64,000 bases of DNA. It comes from AP-15 sp963701815. Its GTDB lineage: Bacteria; Pseudomonadota; Alphaproteobacteria; ATCC43930; CGMCC-115725. Below the pieces are notes generated by a model. That model was not told the origin of the DNA. It saw only the letters and a list, made by a program, of their open reading frames with translations, and did no database searches. The position numbers and the translations under genes are program-made. This document shows positions 1 through 9,339 of the stretch, one piece after another. The stretch is taken from assembly GCA_963701815.1 (NCBI GenBank), contig CAVPBN010000004.1, positions 124,001 through 188,000 on the forward strand, written 5' to 3'. Numbering within the stretch: the first letter of the stretch is position 1; each line of letters begins with the position of its first letter.

Positions 1-159
1 GGGCTCGGCCGCCCGGTCGCGCGGCCGGCGCACCGAGCGCTGCATGCGCTCGACAAAGCGATAACCCTGCCGCAATTCCTCGAACTGGGCCGGGGTCAAT
101 TTCAGCCCGGCCTGCTCGACGAGGAGAGCGAAGCGCTCGGCGGAGATCGGAGTGGGCAT
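1..159 (-). CDS. Small amidase-associated (AtzG/GatC-like) protein, N-terminal part
   Basis: The gene runs off the left edge, so only the first 53 residues are visible. It starts at an ATG preceded by a strong AGGAGG-type ribosome site. The visible part is helical and charged, with a leucine-rich start (residues 7-17) and an arginine-rich stretch followed by AAEP. This pattern resembles the roughly 60-70-residue proteins encoded beside amidases in alphaproteobacteria, and an amidase would then be expected just left of the window. The assignment is inference from pattern memory. No catalytic motif is present, and it could be an unrelated small protein. It heads the same minus-strand direction as the two genes to its right, 15 bp from the nearest. 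Confidence 0.5.
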   Translation of the reverse strand, partial: MPTPISAERFALLVEQAGLKLTPAQFEELRQGYRFVERMQRSVRRPRDRAAEP

Positions 160-174
160 CGGGTCCTCCTGGAA

Positions 175-642
175 TCAGCCGAAGATGGCGCGACGGCGGT
201 CGAGGCTGGCGGCAGGCCACACCTCCTTCGAACTGTAATAGGCCTCAAAGGCGGGGACATCGTCGGGCAGCGTCACCCAAGGCAATTTCGAGCGGACATA
301 GATGTGCACGTCGGGCGGCAGCGCGCCCGGCTCATCGAGCGTACCGACGCGGACGAAGCGCAATTTGGCCACCCCGCCGTATTCGCTCCATACGCCGATC
401 CGGCAGGTCGGGCAGCGATAGAGGCGATGCGGCCGGCCGCTGTCGGTCGGCATCTCGACGGGCTGCGGATCGCCCGACAGCAAGGCGATCCGGTCGGTTT
501 CGATCAGCGCGTTGACCGCGAAGGCGGCGCCCGTTTGCCGCTGGCAGTCGCGACAATGGCAGCAATGGACGAACATCGGCGCGGAGTTCAGCCGATACCG
601 CACGGCTCGGCATGAACATCCGCCTTCGAGCGTTGCCGGCAT
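175..642 (-). CDS. GFA/CENP-V family zinc protein
   Basis: This 155-residue protein belongs to the family of glutathione-dependent formaldehyde-activating (GFA) and CENP-V-like proteins. The zinc ligands are all visible: CxC at residues 9 and 11, the CCxCxxC cluster at 27-33 and CxxC at 77-80, with the family's typical DVHIYVRSK-like segment near 111-119. Members bind zinc in a beta fold; only some act on S-hydroxymethylglutathione, so the actual substrate is unknown. The start at 642 lies 5 bp after the stop of the HMG-CoA lyase gene, so the two are probably co-transcribed. The length is normal for the family and no defect is seen. Confidence 0.88.
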   Translation of the reverse strand: MPATLEGGCSCRAVRYRLNSAPMFVHCCHCRDCQRQTGAAFAVNALIETDRIALLSGDPQPVEMPTDSGRPHRLYRCPTCRIGVWSEYGGVAKLRFVRVGTLDEPGALPPDVHIYVRSKLPWVTLPDDVPAFEAYYSSKEVWPAASLDRRRAIFG

Positions 643-647
643 CGGGT

Positions 648-1583
648 TCACGCCGCCTGCGCCATCGGAGGAAAGTTCTTCGGCAGGCCGGCTTTGGCGA
701 TGGCGCCGTACTGGACGACGCCCGGCAATGCGCCGTGGACGAGTTCGCGCACCGCGACCAGCCGGTCGAGGTCGATGCCGGTGTCGAAGCCCATCGCCTC
801 GAGCATAAAGGCGAGATCTTCGATGACGATGTTGCCGGTGGCGCCCGGCGCATAGGGGCAGCCGCCGAGCCCGCCCAGCGAGGCGTCGAAGGCGCGCGCG
901 CCGGCGTTCAGCGCCGCCAATACATTGGCGAGGCCGAGCCCGCGGGTGTCGTGGAAATGGCCGTGCACGCGCAATGGTGCCACATCGGCGATGACCCGGC
1001 GGAACACGCGCTCGATCGCCGCCGGCTGGCCGTAGCCGACCGTGTCGGCGAGGATGATCGCGTCGGCGCCGGCCTCGGCGACCTCGACCGCGATCCGGCG
1101 CACCCGGTCCTCGTCGACCGCCCCCTCGATCGTGCAGCCAAAGGCGGTGGCGAGCCCGCAGGCGACGCGCGGGCGCTTGCCCTCGGCGGCCGTGCGGCAC
1201 AGCGCCACGACCCGGCGGAAATCCTCGACGGATTCCTCGGTGCTGCGGCGGACATTGGCGCGGTTGTGGCCCTCGCTGACCGACAGCACGAAATTCATCT
1301 CGGGCACGCCGAGCGCCAGGCCGCGCTCGGCGCCCTTGAGGTTCGGGATCAGCGCCGACACGGTCAGCCCGGGCAGCGACATCGCATGGCGCACCACCGC
1401 CTCGGCGTCGGCGAGCTGCGGCAGCAATTTGGGCGGGACGAACGAGCTGACTTCGATCTCGCGCACCCCGGCGGCGTGCTCGGCGTCGAGCCAGGCGATC
1501 TTCTGCTCGGTCGGCATGATCTCGGCGAGGCTCTGCAGCCCGTCGCGCATGCCCACTTCGCGCACATAGGCAGGTTCGCCCAT
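648..1583 (-). CDS. mvaB: Hydroxymethylglutaryl-CoA lyase
   Basis: The predicted 311-residue TIM-barrel enzyme cleaves HMG-CoA to acetoacetate and acetyl-CoA, the last step of leucine breakdown; related lyases act on other 3-hydroxyacyl-CoAs. Visible features are the N-terminal GMRDGLQ metal/substrate loop (residues 11-17), the HGHFHD metal-binding motif (207-212) and the signature GGCPYAPGATGN with the catalytic cysteine at 242. The start chosen (1583) has a GGGAGGA ribosome site 7 bp upstream. An in-frame upstream extension to 1829 runs into a repeat and is rejected. It precedes the GFA gene in the same operon. There is no carboxylase or other leucine-degradation gene nearby, so the physiological substrate could differ. 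Confidence 0.92.
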   Translation of the reverse strand: MGEPAYVREVGMRDGLQSLAEIMPTEQKIAWLDAEHAAGVREIEVSSFVPPKLLPQLADAEAVVRHAMSLPGLTVSALIPNLKGAERGLALGVPEMNFVLSVSEGHNRANVRRSTEESVEDFRRVVALCRTAAEGKRPRVACGLATAFGCTIEGAVDEDRVRRIAVEVAEAGADAIILADTVGYGQPAAIERVFRRVIADVAPLRVHGHFHDTRGLGLANVLAALNAGARAFDASLGGLGGCPYAPGATGNIVIEDLAFMLEAMGFDTGIDLDRLVAVRELVHGALPGVVQYGAIAKAGLPKNFPPMAQAA

Positions 1584-2024
1584 TCCGTCCTCCCGATAAT
1601 GCTGGCGTTCAGGTGCATTCAAAAGCTTCACTTGTCCGCGGCCGCCAATGTCCACGTCGAAACTCCTACCACACCGGCGCAGGCCGGTGCCCGTGGCGGA
1701 CTGGGTCCCGGCCTTCGAGCGTGTGAAGGAATTGGTCTCGAAAGGAAAACCGGGTGCGGCACGACCGCCGTGCGTGGTTCGAGACGCGCCTTCGGCGCTC
1801 CTCACCATGAGGCATGCTGTTGGTGGCATTGAGAAACCACCTCATCCTGAGGAAGCCGCAAAGCGGCTGTCTCGAAGGACGCACCGTGCCGATCTAGCCA
1901 TCCTTCAATTCCTTCACACGCTCCTTCGCCGGGAAGGCAAAAGAACGGCGCAGCGCTGAATCCTCCGAATGCGTCTGAGCACTGGCCCCGAAGCTAGTCC
2001 CGGCGCGTCACCGGGGCAACCGTC
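1584..2024. repeat. Gene-free spacer with an alphaproteobacterial intergenic repeat
   Basis: This 441-bp spacer holds no credible gene. Positions about 1775-1885 look like the palindromic intergenic repeat common in Bradyrhizobium and relatives: an arm reading GGTTCGAGACGCGCC followed by CTCCTCACCATGAGG, then CCTCATCCTGAGGAAGCC, a small GCCGC-AAA-GCGGC-type hairpin and TCTCGAAGGACGCAC. A second repeat-like segment rich in CCGGCGCAGGCCGG lies near 1675-1710 and resembles DNA at 55410-55510. Recognition is from memory of this repeat family, not from a search. Such elements often sit downstream of convergent or terminal genes and form RNA hairpins. Confidence 0.6.
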
Positions 2025-2937
2025 TCAGACGACGTGTTCCGGGGTCAGCGCGCAGATTTCGTCGCTGTCGGCAAGCTCGATCTGGATTGTCGAATGGGCG
2101 ATGCCGAAGCGGTCGTGGAGCTCGTGCGCAATCGCGTTCAGCGCGGCGTCGCCGGGATGGCCTCCCGGCATCATCAGATGGCAGGTCATCGCCGTCTCGG
2201 TCGTGCTCATCCCCCAGATGTGCAGATCGTGCAGCGCGGCTACCCCCGGCAATGCCGCGAGGTGCGCGCGCACCGCATCGGCGTCGAGCCCCTCCGGCAC
2301 CGCGTCGAGCGCGAGCCGGATGGCGCTCTTCAGCAATCCCCAGGTGCCGACGACGATGACCGCCGAGATGACCAGGCTGACGGCCGGATCGAGCCACAGC
2401 CAGCCGGTCAGCCCGATCGAAGATCCCGGCGACGACGACCCCGGCGGTGACCAGGGTATCGGCCGCCATATGGGCAAAGGCGCTCTTCAGGTTGAGGTCG
2501 CGATCGCGGCCCGACGCGAACAGCAATGCCGTCGCCCCGTTGACGACGATGCCGATCGCCGCGACCCAGATCATGACGGTGCCGGCGAGCGGGACCGGTT
2601 CGCCGAGGCGCAGAATCGCCTCCCAGGCGATGCCGCCGGTGACCACCAGCAAAATGACCGCGTTGGCGAGTGCGGCCAGGATCGAGGTCGAGCGCAGCCC
2701 GTAGGTGAACCGCCCGCTCGGTTCGCGGCGGCTCAGCATCGCCGCACCCCAGGCGAGGCCGAGCCCGAGCGCATCGCCGAAATTGTGGCCGGCATCGGCG
2801 AGCAAAGCGAGCGAGCCGGAGACTACTCCGGCGACCGCCTCGCCGCCGACATAAACGAGGTTCAGCGCGATCCCGATCGCAAAGGCGCGCCCGTAATCCG
2901 GGCGCGGATGGCTGTGGACGGCGTGATCGTGCGGCAT
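2025..2937 (-). CDS. CDF-family divalent metal cation transporter (frameshifted)
   Basis: This is a cation diffusion facilitator of about 304 residues that would export Zn(II), Co(II) or similar ions across the inner membrane in exchange for protons. The N-terminus has a short His-rich stretch, TM2 carries the ADAGHNFGD metal-site motif and TM5 carries HMAAD (the second HxxxD pair). The cytoplasmic C-terminal domain ends with the usual ferredoxin-like metal-sensing segment (HIWGMSTTE, then HxxxHxxFGI-like). The reading frame changes at about 2413-2424: the first part is read to GVVVAGI and the rest from GLTGWLWLDP in another frame. Deleting one base (for example a C before GATC on the coding strand) restores a normal protein. 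The start at 2937 is the first Met before the His-rich region. Confidence 0.87.
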
Positions 2938-3071
2938 CGGGCGCGCCTGAGTGGTAACGCGCCCCGAATATAGCCCGAATTCCCGGCCGATTGGTAAAGT
3001 CGCGTCGGCCGAATTGCAGACTTGACAGCGGACCGCAGGGCGGGCGGAGATGCCCCGAGGAGGAACCGACC

Positions 3072-4278
<1,207 letters not shown>

Positions 4279-4312
4279 CCCCAGAATTGTTAGATATCAT
4301 AAGCCCCGGGAA

Positions 4313-5539
4313 ATGGTCGGCGGCGTGCAGCGGATCGTCGTTCTCGGCGGCGGCTTTGCCGGATTGTGGAGTGCGGTCGGCGCCGCCCGGAAACTCGACG
4401 AACTCGAGATCGGCCGCGACCGGGTCGAGGTCACCCTGGTAGACCGCACCGCCTGGCATTCGATCCGGGTGCGCAACTACGAGGCCGAACTCGACGACAC
4501 CCGCGTCCCGCTCGACGCGGTGCTGGGGCCGATCGGCGTCGGCCGCGTCGAAGCCGAGGTGACCGGCATCGACTTTGCCGGCCGACAAGTCATTTGTTCG
4601 GGGGGCGCATCAGCTCTGCCCTATGACCGGCTGGTCTTCGCCCTCGGCAGCCGCCTGGTGCGCCCGCCGATCCCGGGCCTCGCGGCCCATGCCTTCGATG
4701 TCGACACCTACGATGCCGGCTGCCGCCTCAACGCGCACATCGCGTCGCTGCCGGACGGCCCGCCGCGGCCCGGCCGATACACCGCGCTGGTTATCGGCGG
4801 CGGCCTGACCGGGATCGAGGTCGCGGCGGAGTTGCCGGGCAAGATCCGCGCCGCCATCGCTGCCGGGGCCGGCGCGCCGCGCGTGATCATCGCCGACCGT
4901 CAGCCCTGGATCGGCTCCGACATGGGCGAAGCGGCGCGGGCGGTCATCGACGAGGCGCTGTCGTCGCTCGGCGTCGAACGCCGTCCCGGCGTCTCGGTTG
5001 CCGCGATCGACGAGGCGGGCGCCGCCTTGTCGAGCGGCGAGCGGATCGACGCGGCGACGATCGTCTGGTGCGCCGGCATGCAGGCGCACCCGCTGACCGC
5101 CGCTTTCCCGGTCGAGCGCGACCGGTTGGGCCGCCTGCCGGTCGACGCATCTTTGCAAGTCAAGGGGATGACGGCCGAGTTTGCGACCGGCGATGCGGCC
5201 TGGTTCGCGATCGACGGGACCCACCCCTGCGTGATGTCGTGCCAGCACGGCCGGCCGATGGGCCGGTTCGCCGGCCACAATGTCGTCTGTCATCTGCTGG
5301 GTCTGCCGATGCTGCCGTTGCAGATCGACTGGTACACGACGATCCTCGATCTCGGGCCCTGGGGTGCGGTCTGCACCGCCGGCTGGGACCGGCAGGTCGC
5401 GACCACCGGCGACGCCGCCAAGCGGACCAAGATCATGATCAATCGCGACCGGATCTACCCGCCGCGCTCCGGCGACCGCGCCGAGATTTTCGCCGCCGCC
5501 GCACCCGTCATCCAGGCGCCCCCCGCCTTCTTTCGCTGA
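4313..5539 (+). CDS. NAD(P)/FAD-dependent oxidoreductase, NDH-2-like
   Basis: This is a two-dinucleotide-binding flavoprotein of 408 residues resembling type II NADH dehydrogenases and related pyridine nucleotide-disulfide oxidoreductases. The FAD Rossmann motif is LGGGFAGL (residues 11-18), the NAD(P)H motif is IGGGLTGIE (161-169), and an EFATGDAAWF segment gives the second FAD contact. No C-terminal amphipathic anchor is obvious, unlike classical NDH-2, and no redox-active CxxC pair is seen, so quinone reduction is possible but unproven. It starts 34 bp after the thiolase, behind only a weak ribosome site, and may be co-transcribed. The frame is intact. Confidence 0.8.
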   Translation: MVGGVQRIVVLGGGFAGLWSAVGAARKLDELEIGRDRVEVTLVDRTAWHSIRVRNYEAELDDTRVPLDAVLGPIGVGRVEAEVTGIDFAGRQVICSGGASALPYDRLVFALGSRLVRPPIPGLAAHAFDVDTYDAGCRLNAHIASLPDGPPRPGRYTALVIGGGLTGIEVAAELPGKIRAAIAAGAGAPRVIIADRQPWIGSDMGEAARAVIDEALSSLGVERRPGVSVAAIDEAGAALSSGERIDAATIVWCAGMQAHPLTAAFPVERDRLGRLPVDASLQVKGMTAEFATGDAAWFAIDGTHPCVMSCQHGRPMGRFAGHNVVCHLLGLPMLPLQIDWYTTILDLGPWGAVCTAGWDRQVATTGDAAKRTKIMINRDRIYPPRSGDRAEIFAAAAPVIQAPPAFFR

Positions 5540-5820
5540 CCGGCGAGGACGGCTCCGCGCCAGGATCGTCCAGCACCCGAAGGGCTTCGCTTAGGCCGAC
5601 CCTAAAAACGTCGCCAACTCATCGCGGGAAGATCGACCGGTTCTGCCCCCACAGCAGTCATTCCCTTCCCGATCCAGGGTGTCTCAGCTCGGTGGAATCC
5701 CGTCCTTCGCCGCAACCGCCGCCAACGGCGAGGGAGCACCGGAAGCCGACCGCGGCGGTAGCATACCACGCAGGCGACCCCTTGACGGGCGCTCGACCGG
5801 CGGCGCAGCGCGGTAAAAGG

Positions 5821-5848
5821 AAAGCGCCACGGGGGGACATGGCGCTTT
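5821..5848 (+). promoter_or_regulatory. Perfect 9-bp inverted repeat, hairpin or operator
   Basis: AAAGCGCCA and TGGCGCTTT flank a 10-base G-rich loop, giving a perfect 9-bp stem with T-rich DNA after it. It could be the transcription terminator of the NDH-2-like gene, or an operator for the sigma-factor operon that begins about 70 bp downstream. Confidence 0.55.
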
Positions 5849-5886
5849 CACATTTTAGGGAGCAGCGTGGCGGTTGGGGGTATTGC

Positions 5887-5903
5887 CCTCCGCAGCGCGG
5901 AGG
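5887..5903 (+). promoter_or_regulatory. Hairpin containing the ribosome site of the sigma operon
   Basis: CCTCCGC, the loop AGC and GCGGAGG form a perfect 7-bp hairpin. Its right arm carries the only good Shine-Dalgarno sequence (GGAGG) before the sigma gene, so folding would mask it. The first ATG at proper spacing (5913) opens only a six-codon frame (MIENTG then stop), overlapping the TTG at 5917 that opens the sigma frame. Confidence 0.45.
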
Positions 5904-5916
5904 CTGCTCTCTATGA

Positions 5917-6513
5917 TTGAAAACACCGGATGAGGTGGCTAGTTCCGTGAAACCGGTGGAACAAGGTTCAGGTCAGGATTCACCGCTGCGGCTGCAGCAA
6001 CTGCTCCGCGACACCGCGCGGCGCGACCGGGCCGCGTTCTCAGCACTTTATACGCAAACCTCGGCGAAACTATTTGCCATCGCCCTGCGAATCATCGGGC
6101 AGAGAGAGCCAGCCGAGGAGGTGTTGCAGGAAAGCTTTGTCGCTATTTGGGAGCGGGCGCACGATTACGACCCGGCGCGCGGCTCGGCGATGGGGTGGCT
6201 GGTGACGATTGTGCGCCATTGCGCAATCGACCAGCTGCGCCGCCGCGCCGCCCGCGCGGAGAGCCGCCGCGCTCCCGAAGAAGCCCTGCTGACTTTGATG
6301 GCGCCGGAGAGGGCGGATAGCCGTGCCGAGCTCAGATCATTGCAGCGCTGCCTCGGCGAACTCGAGCAAGAGCCGCGCCGTGCCGTGCTGCTCGCCTATT
6401 GTTACGGGCTGACGCGCGACGAGATCGCGGCTCGTCTCGCTGTGCCGGTCGGAACCGTCAAGAGCTGGCTTCGGCGCAGCCTCGAACGTTTGAAGCGGTG
6501 TCTCGATAAATGA
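5917..6513 (+). CDS. ECF-type RNA polymerase sigma factor
   Basis: This is a sigma-70 family ECF factor of up to 198 residues. Region 2 runs from about residue 37 (AFSALYTQTSAKLFAIALR) through the EEVLQESFVAIWE and DYDPARGSAMGWL segments to the DQLRRR promoter-melting end. Region 4 is a helix-turn-helix near 165-195 (YGLTRDEIAARL, GTVKSWLRRSLERLK). The frame opens at a TTG (5917); a GTG further in (5950) is an alternative, and the start is uncertain. Its stop overlaps the anti-sigma start by four bases (ATGA), so translation is coupled. The SigK/RskA-type arrangement predicts it is held inactive by the membrane anti-sigma factor and released by an envelope signal. Likely targets are its own operon and the DUF4331 operon downstream. 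Confidence 0.9.
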   Translation: MKTPDEVASSVKPVEQGSGQDSPLRLQQLLRDTARRDRAAFSALYTQTSAKLFAIALRIIGQREPAEEVLQESFVAIWERAHDYDPARGSAMGWLVTIVRHCAIDQLRRRAARAESRRAPEEALLTLMAPERADSRAELRSLQRCLGELEQEPRRAVLLAYCYGLTRDEIAARLAVPVGTVKSWLRRSLERLKRCLDK

Positions 6514-7208
6514 GGTACGACGCTCCGGAAATACGCGAACGGCTCGTTGAGGACTACGTCCTCGGCACTATGCCGCGCCGGGCGCAGCGCCGGTTCGAGC
6601 GGCTGATGGCCACCGACATGGAGCTGGCGCGCATGGCCGGAGCCTGGGCCGACCGGTTGGCGCCGCTCGACCTGGCAACGCCGGCCGTAGCGCCGCCGGA
6701 TCACGTCTGGCAAGCAATCGAGCGGCAGATCGGCTTGGAGACCGTCGCGCCATCGGGGCCGCTCCGCCGCTGGCTGGAATTGCTCGCGTTCTGGCGTGTC
6801 CTCTCGCTCGCCGGCAGCCTGGCGACGGTGGCGCTCGCCTTCCATATCGCCGTCTCCCCACGGCCGATCGCGCCGACCGTCGTGGCCGTGCTCGCCGGTC
6901 GCGGAGGCGAGCCGGGTTGGGTCGCCATCGCCGGGCCGACGCCGGGCAAGGTCGTTGTTTCGGCCGTCGCACCGCACGCCGAAAACAGGCCCCACGCCTT
7001 TGAGTTGTGGGGCATCGCCGGCGGGCCGCCGCATTCGCTCGGTCTGTTGCCACAGCATTCCGGCAGCGCCGTGATCCTCCAGGTGGCTCAGCTGCCGCCG
7101 CCCGGTGGCGTGCTTGCGGTAAGCTTTGAACCGCCAGGCGGCTCGCCGACCGGGTCGCCGACCGGTCCGGTTTTGTACCAGGGCAAAGTTCTGGTGAGGC
7201 CGCCCTGA
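6510..7208 (+). CDS. RskA-like membrane anti-sigma factor
   Basis: The 232-residue protein has an N-terminal cytoplasmic domain (residues 1-75, with the EDYVLGTMPRRAQRRFE segment typical of RskA-type anti-sigma domains), one transmembrane helix at about 91-115 and a periplasmic RskA domain. The latter shows the characteristic FELWGI and PPPGGVLAVSFEPPGG pattern near the end. No HxxxCxxC zinc motif is present in the N-terminal domain. It should bind and inhibit the ECF sigma factor encoded just upstream with a 4-bp overlap. Release would require loss or proteolysis of the anti-sigma protein. The frame is intact and the length normal. Confidence 0.88.
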   Translation: MRYDAPEIRERLVEDYVLGTMPRRAQRRFERLMATDMELARMAGAWADRLAPLDLATPAVAPPDHVWQAIERQIGLETVAPSGPLRRWLELLAFWRVLSLAGSLATVALAFHIAVSPRPIAPTVVAVLAGRGGEPGWVAIAGPTPGKVVVSAVAPHAENRPHAFELWGIAGGPPHSLGLLPQHSGSAVILQVAQLPPPGGVLAVSFEPPGGSPTGSPTGPVLYQGKVLVRPP

Positions 7209-7755
7209 TCTGGCGCGCCACGGTTCGTGCTTAAATTTCTTCTTCTACCTGCGTCGAAAGCGACGGCAGCGCGCCGGCGAATGTAGAGTTGGGCCGGAAG
7301 AACCGCGACTCCGGCCACCCGGGGCGGCCGGCGGAAGCGCATCGTCGCTTTCGACAACAACCGCGGCACCCTCAAGATCGGCGCCAAGGTGGTCAGCCGT
7401 CTGTACATCATTTTCGAGTGATCGAAGTCGCGCTGCCACGGCACATGTTCGCCGACATCCTGTCGCTCATCGAGCGGCTGCGGGCGCCGCCTGCTTCGGC
7501 ATATTAGCGGCGAGATCTGATGCGACGGACGACGCCGGCAAAGAGGGGCGCGTTTAGAGGGCAAACTGCCCGTTCCGGGCCCCGCGAGGCCGAACATGTC
7601 GCCGAAATAAATTCTTCGCCCCTGCATCCGCGGTCGGCACGCCTGCGTAGTAGCTGCAGGTGGCGATCTGCCGCTATCGGTGCGGGCGCTGTTTTTTCGG
7701 CCCTTCTCTGGACCCATGCCCGCAAGGATCCAGTAGTTCTGACGGGAGAGTAGTG
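7209..7755. other. 547-bp spacer between anti-sigma and DUF4331 genes
   Basis: No intact gene is supported here. The left half (about 7317-7507) carries a short degenerate coding-like stretch described separately. The right half includes a small open frame (7520-7753) with a possible hydrophobic segment but no ribosome site or recognisable domain. The promoter of the DUF4331-TPR-HupE operon should lie in the last 150 bp. I could not pair convincing -35 and -10 boxes. Confidence 0.4.
7317..7507 (+). pseudogene. Possible remnant of a transposase C-terminus (IS1380-like)
   Basis: Two adjacent frames together read TLKIGAKVV then VIEVALPRHMFADILSLIERL followed by a stop. This order resembles the C-terminal end of IS1380-family transposases (LKIGA, then a basic stretch, then a short helix with FxxxxxRL). 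About 190 bp remain, with at least one frameshift and no catalytic region or terminal inverted repeats. The match is from memory and weak; it may be an unrelated decayed gene. Confidence 0.28.
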
Positions 7756-9321
7756 ATGCAACCTAGCCGACGCCGAACGGGCGCCGTTGCCACAGCCGCA
7801 AATCCAGCCGCGCAGCCGATCGGGCGGGTCCCGATCGCAGCAATGCTGTTCGGAGCAGCAATTGCCGTCACGCCCGGTACGCCCGCCGATGCGTCCAGCC
7901 ATCGCGAGGCCCCGTTGATCACCGAGACACCCAAACTCGACGGCACCGATTTTTATATGTTCCGCAGCTACGAACCGGGCCGCAGCAATTTCGTTACCAT
8001 GATTGCCAACTACATTCCCCTGCAAGATCCGGGAGATGGCCCTAATTACTATGAGTTGGATCCCGCCGCCGCTTATGATATCAGGATTGATAACACCGGA
8101 TCGGGAACTCCGGCCATCACATTCCGCTTTCACTTCACGAATACCGGCAAAAACCTGTCGCTCAAGGTCGGCAATGCGAATGTTGCGGTACCGCTCGTCC
8201 AAATCGGGCAAGTCGGCGTCCACGGCAATCCCAAGGACACGGCCAATCTCAATGTCATCGAGAGCTATACGTTGGGCATCATCCGCGGCGACCCGAATAC
8301 CGCGAAAATCGAACCGATCACCGACGCCGATACCAATTCCGCTCAATTCATCAAGCCGGTCGACAACATCGGCGCAAAGACGCTTCCCGACTATGCCGCC
8401 TATGCAGATCATCATATTTATAACATCCGAATTCCGGGATGCGGCAGAGGTCGTGTCTTTGTCGGGCAACGCAAGGATCCGTTTGTCGTCGATTTGGGCG
8501 AAACCTTCGATCTGGTGAACATCGCCCATCCGGTCGGCGAAAAATTCGCCAATTCGGGACGAGACGATCTCGCCAGCAAGAATGTGACTTCCCTGATCCT
8601 GGAAGTCCCGACCAACTGTCTCGCCAAGCAAGATCCGGTTATCGGCGGCTGGACCACCGCCAGCAAAATCGCTCCTAACCCGCCGCTCTACAGGCAAGAA
8701 TCGCGGCTCGGCATGCCGCTGGTCAACGAATTGGTCATCGGGCTCAAGGACAAGGATACGTGGAACGCCAGCCAACCCAAGGACGACGCGCAGTTCCTGA
8801 CCTACGTCACCAACCCGACCCTGCCGGAAATCCTCGGAATATTGTTCGGCAACGCCGGCGTCGAGGCGCCGACCCTGTTTCCGCGCAGCGATCTGGTGGC
8901 GACCTTTTTGACCGGGATCAAGGGCATAAACCAGCCGGCCTCGGTGACGCCAGCAGAGATGCTGCGGCTCAACACGAAGACGGCAATTACCCCGGCCGCT
9001 CGGCAAAACCGCCTCGGTGTCATCGCCGGCGATGCCGCGGGCTTTCCGAACGGCCGCCGCCCGGGCGACGATGTCGTCGATATCACATTGCGGGTCGCGA
9101 TGGGCCGGCTGATCTCGCTCGGACTCTTCGGCAAGCCGTCGCAGGCGCCATCCGGCAAACTCGACTTTACCGACGGAGCGATCGTCAACGCCGGCTTCTT
9201 CGACAACAGCTTCCCCTATATCAAGACGCCGCTCGGCGGTTCGCCCGGCACGGCTCAGCCGAGCCGGCCGCTGCCGCCAAATCCGATCCTGCCGGGGCCA
9301 AATCCCGTCGCCGGTCCTTGA
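7756..9321 (+). CDS. Secreted DUF4331 family protein
   Basis: This 521-residue exported protein has an Arg-rich start, a hydrophobic segment near residues 33-45 and a probable cleavage just before SSHREAPLI, the conserved beginning of DUF4331 proteins. The LDGTDFYMFRSYEPG and YELDPAAAYDIRIDNTG segments and the C-terminal GRRPGDDVVDITLRV stretch fit the family throughout. Its function is unknown. The start ATG at 7756 follows GGGAGAG; a GTG sits one codon upstream. The gene looks less GC-rich than its neighbours, which may indicate transfer. It leads an operon with a TPR protein and a HupE/UreJ-type protein, directly downstream of a sigma/anti-sigma pair, suggesting an envelope-stress or secreted-cofactor role (inference). 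Confidence 0.9.
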   Translation: MQPSRRRTGAVATAANPAAQPIGRVPIAAMLFGAAIAVTPGTPADASSHREAPLITETPKLDGTDFYMFRSYEPGRSNFVTMIANYIPLQDPGDGPNYYELDPAAAYDIRIDNTGSGTPAITFRFHFTNTGKNLSLKVGNANVAVPLVQIGQVGVHGNPKDTANLNVIESYTLGIIRGDPNTAKIEPITDADTNSAQFIKPVDNIGAKTLPDYAAYADHHIYNIRIPGCGRGRVFVGQRKDPFVVDLGETFDLVNIAHPVGEKFANSGRDDLASKNVTSLILEVPTNCLAKQDPVIGGWTTASKIAPNPPLYRQESRLGMPLVNELVIGLKDKDTWNASQPKDDAQFLTYVTNPTLPEILGILFGNAGVEAPTLFPRSDLVATFLTGIKGINQPASVTPAEMLRLNTKTAITPAARQNRLGVIAGDAAGFPNGRRPGDDVVDITLRVAMGRLISLGLFGKPSQAPSGKLDFTDGAIVNAGFFDNSFPYIKTPLGGSPGTAQPSRPLPPNPILPGPNPVAGP

Positions 9322-9339
9322 CCTGACCGCCAAAGGCCG

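Larger units (their letters stand above)
5540..5912. other. Spacer upstream of the ECF sigma gene with two inverted repeats
   Basis: This stretch of about 375 bp has no convincing gene. It ends in two inverted repeats listed separately (5821-5848 and 5887-5903) and presumably holds the promoter of the sigma/anti-sigma operon. I could not identify a GGAAC-type ECF promoter with confidence; GGAA motifs occur near 5692 and 5820 but without a clear -10 partner. Confidence 0.5.

Noticed and set aside
612..1832. Long plus-strand open frame opposite HMG-CoA lyase
   Set aside because: It is the antisense shadow of a well-conserved gene in GC-rich DNA; no ribosome site and no recognisable domain.
7520..7753. 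Small open frame before the DUF4331 gene
   Set aside because: No ribosome site, no family, and the likely promoter of the DUF4331 operon lies here.
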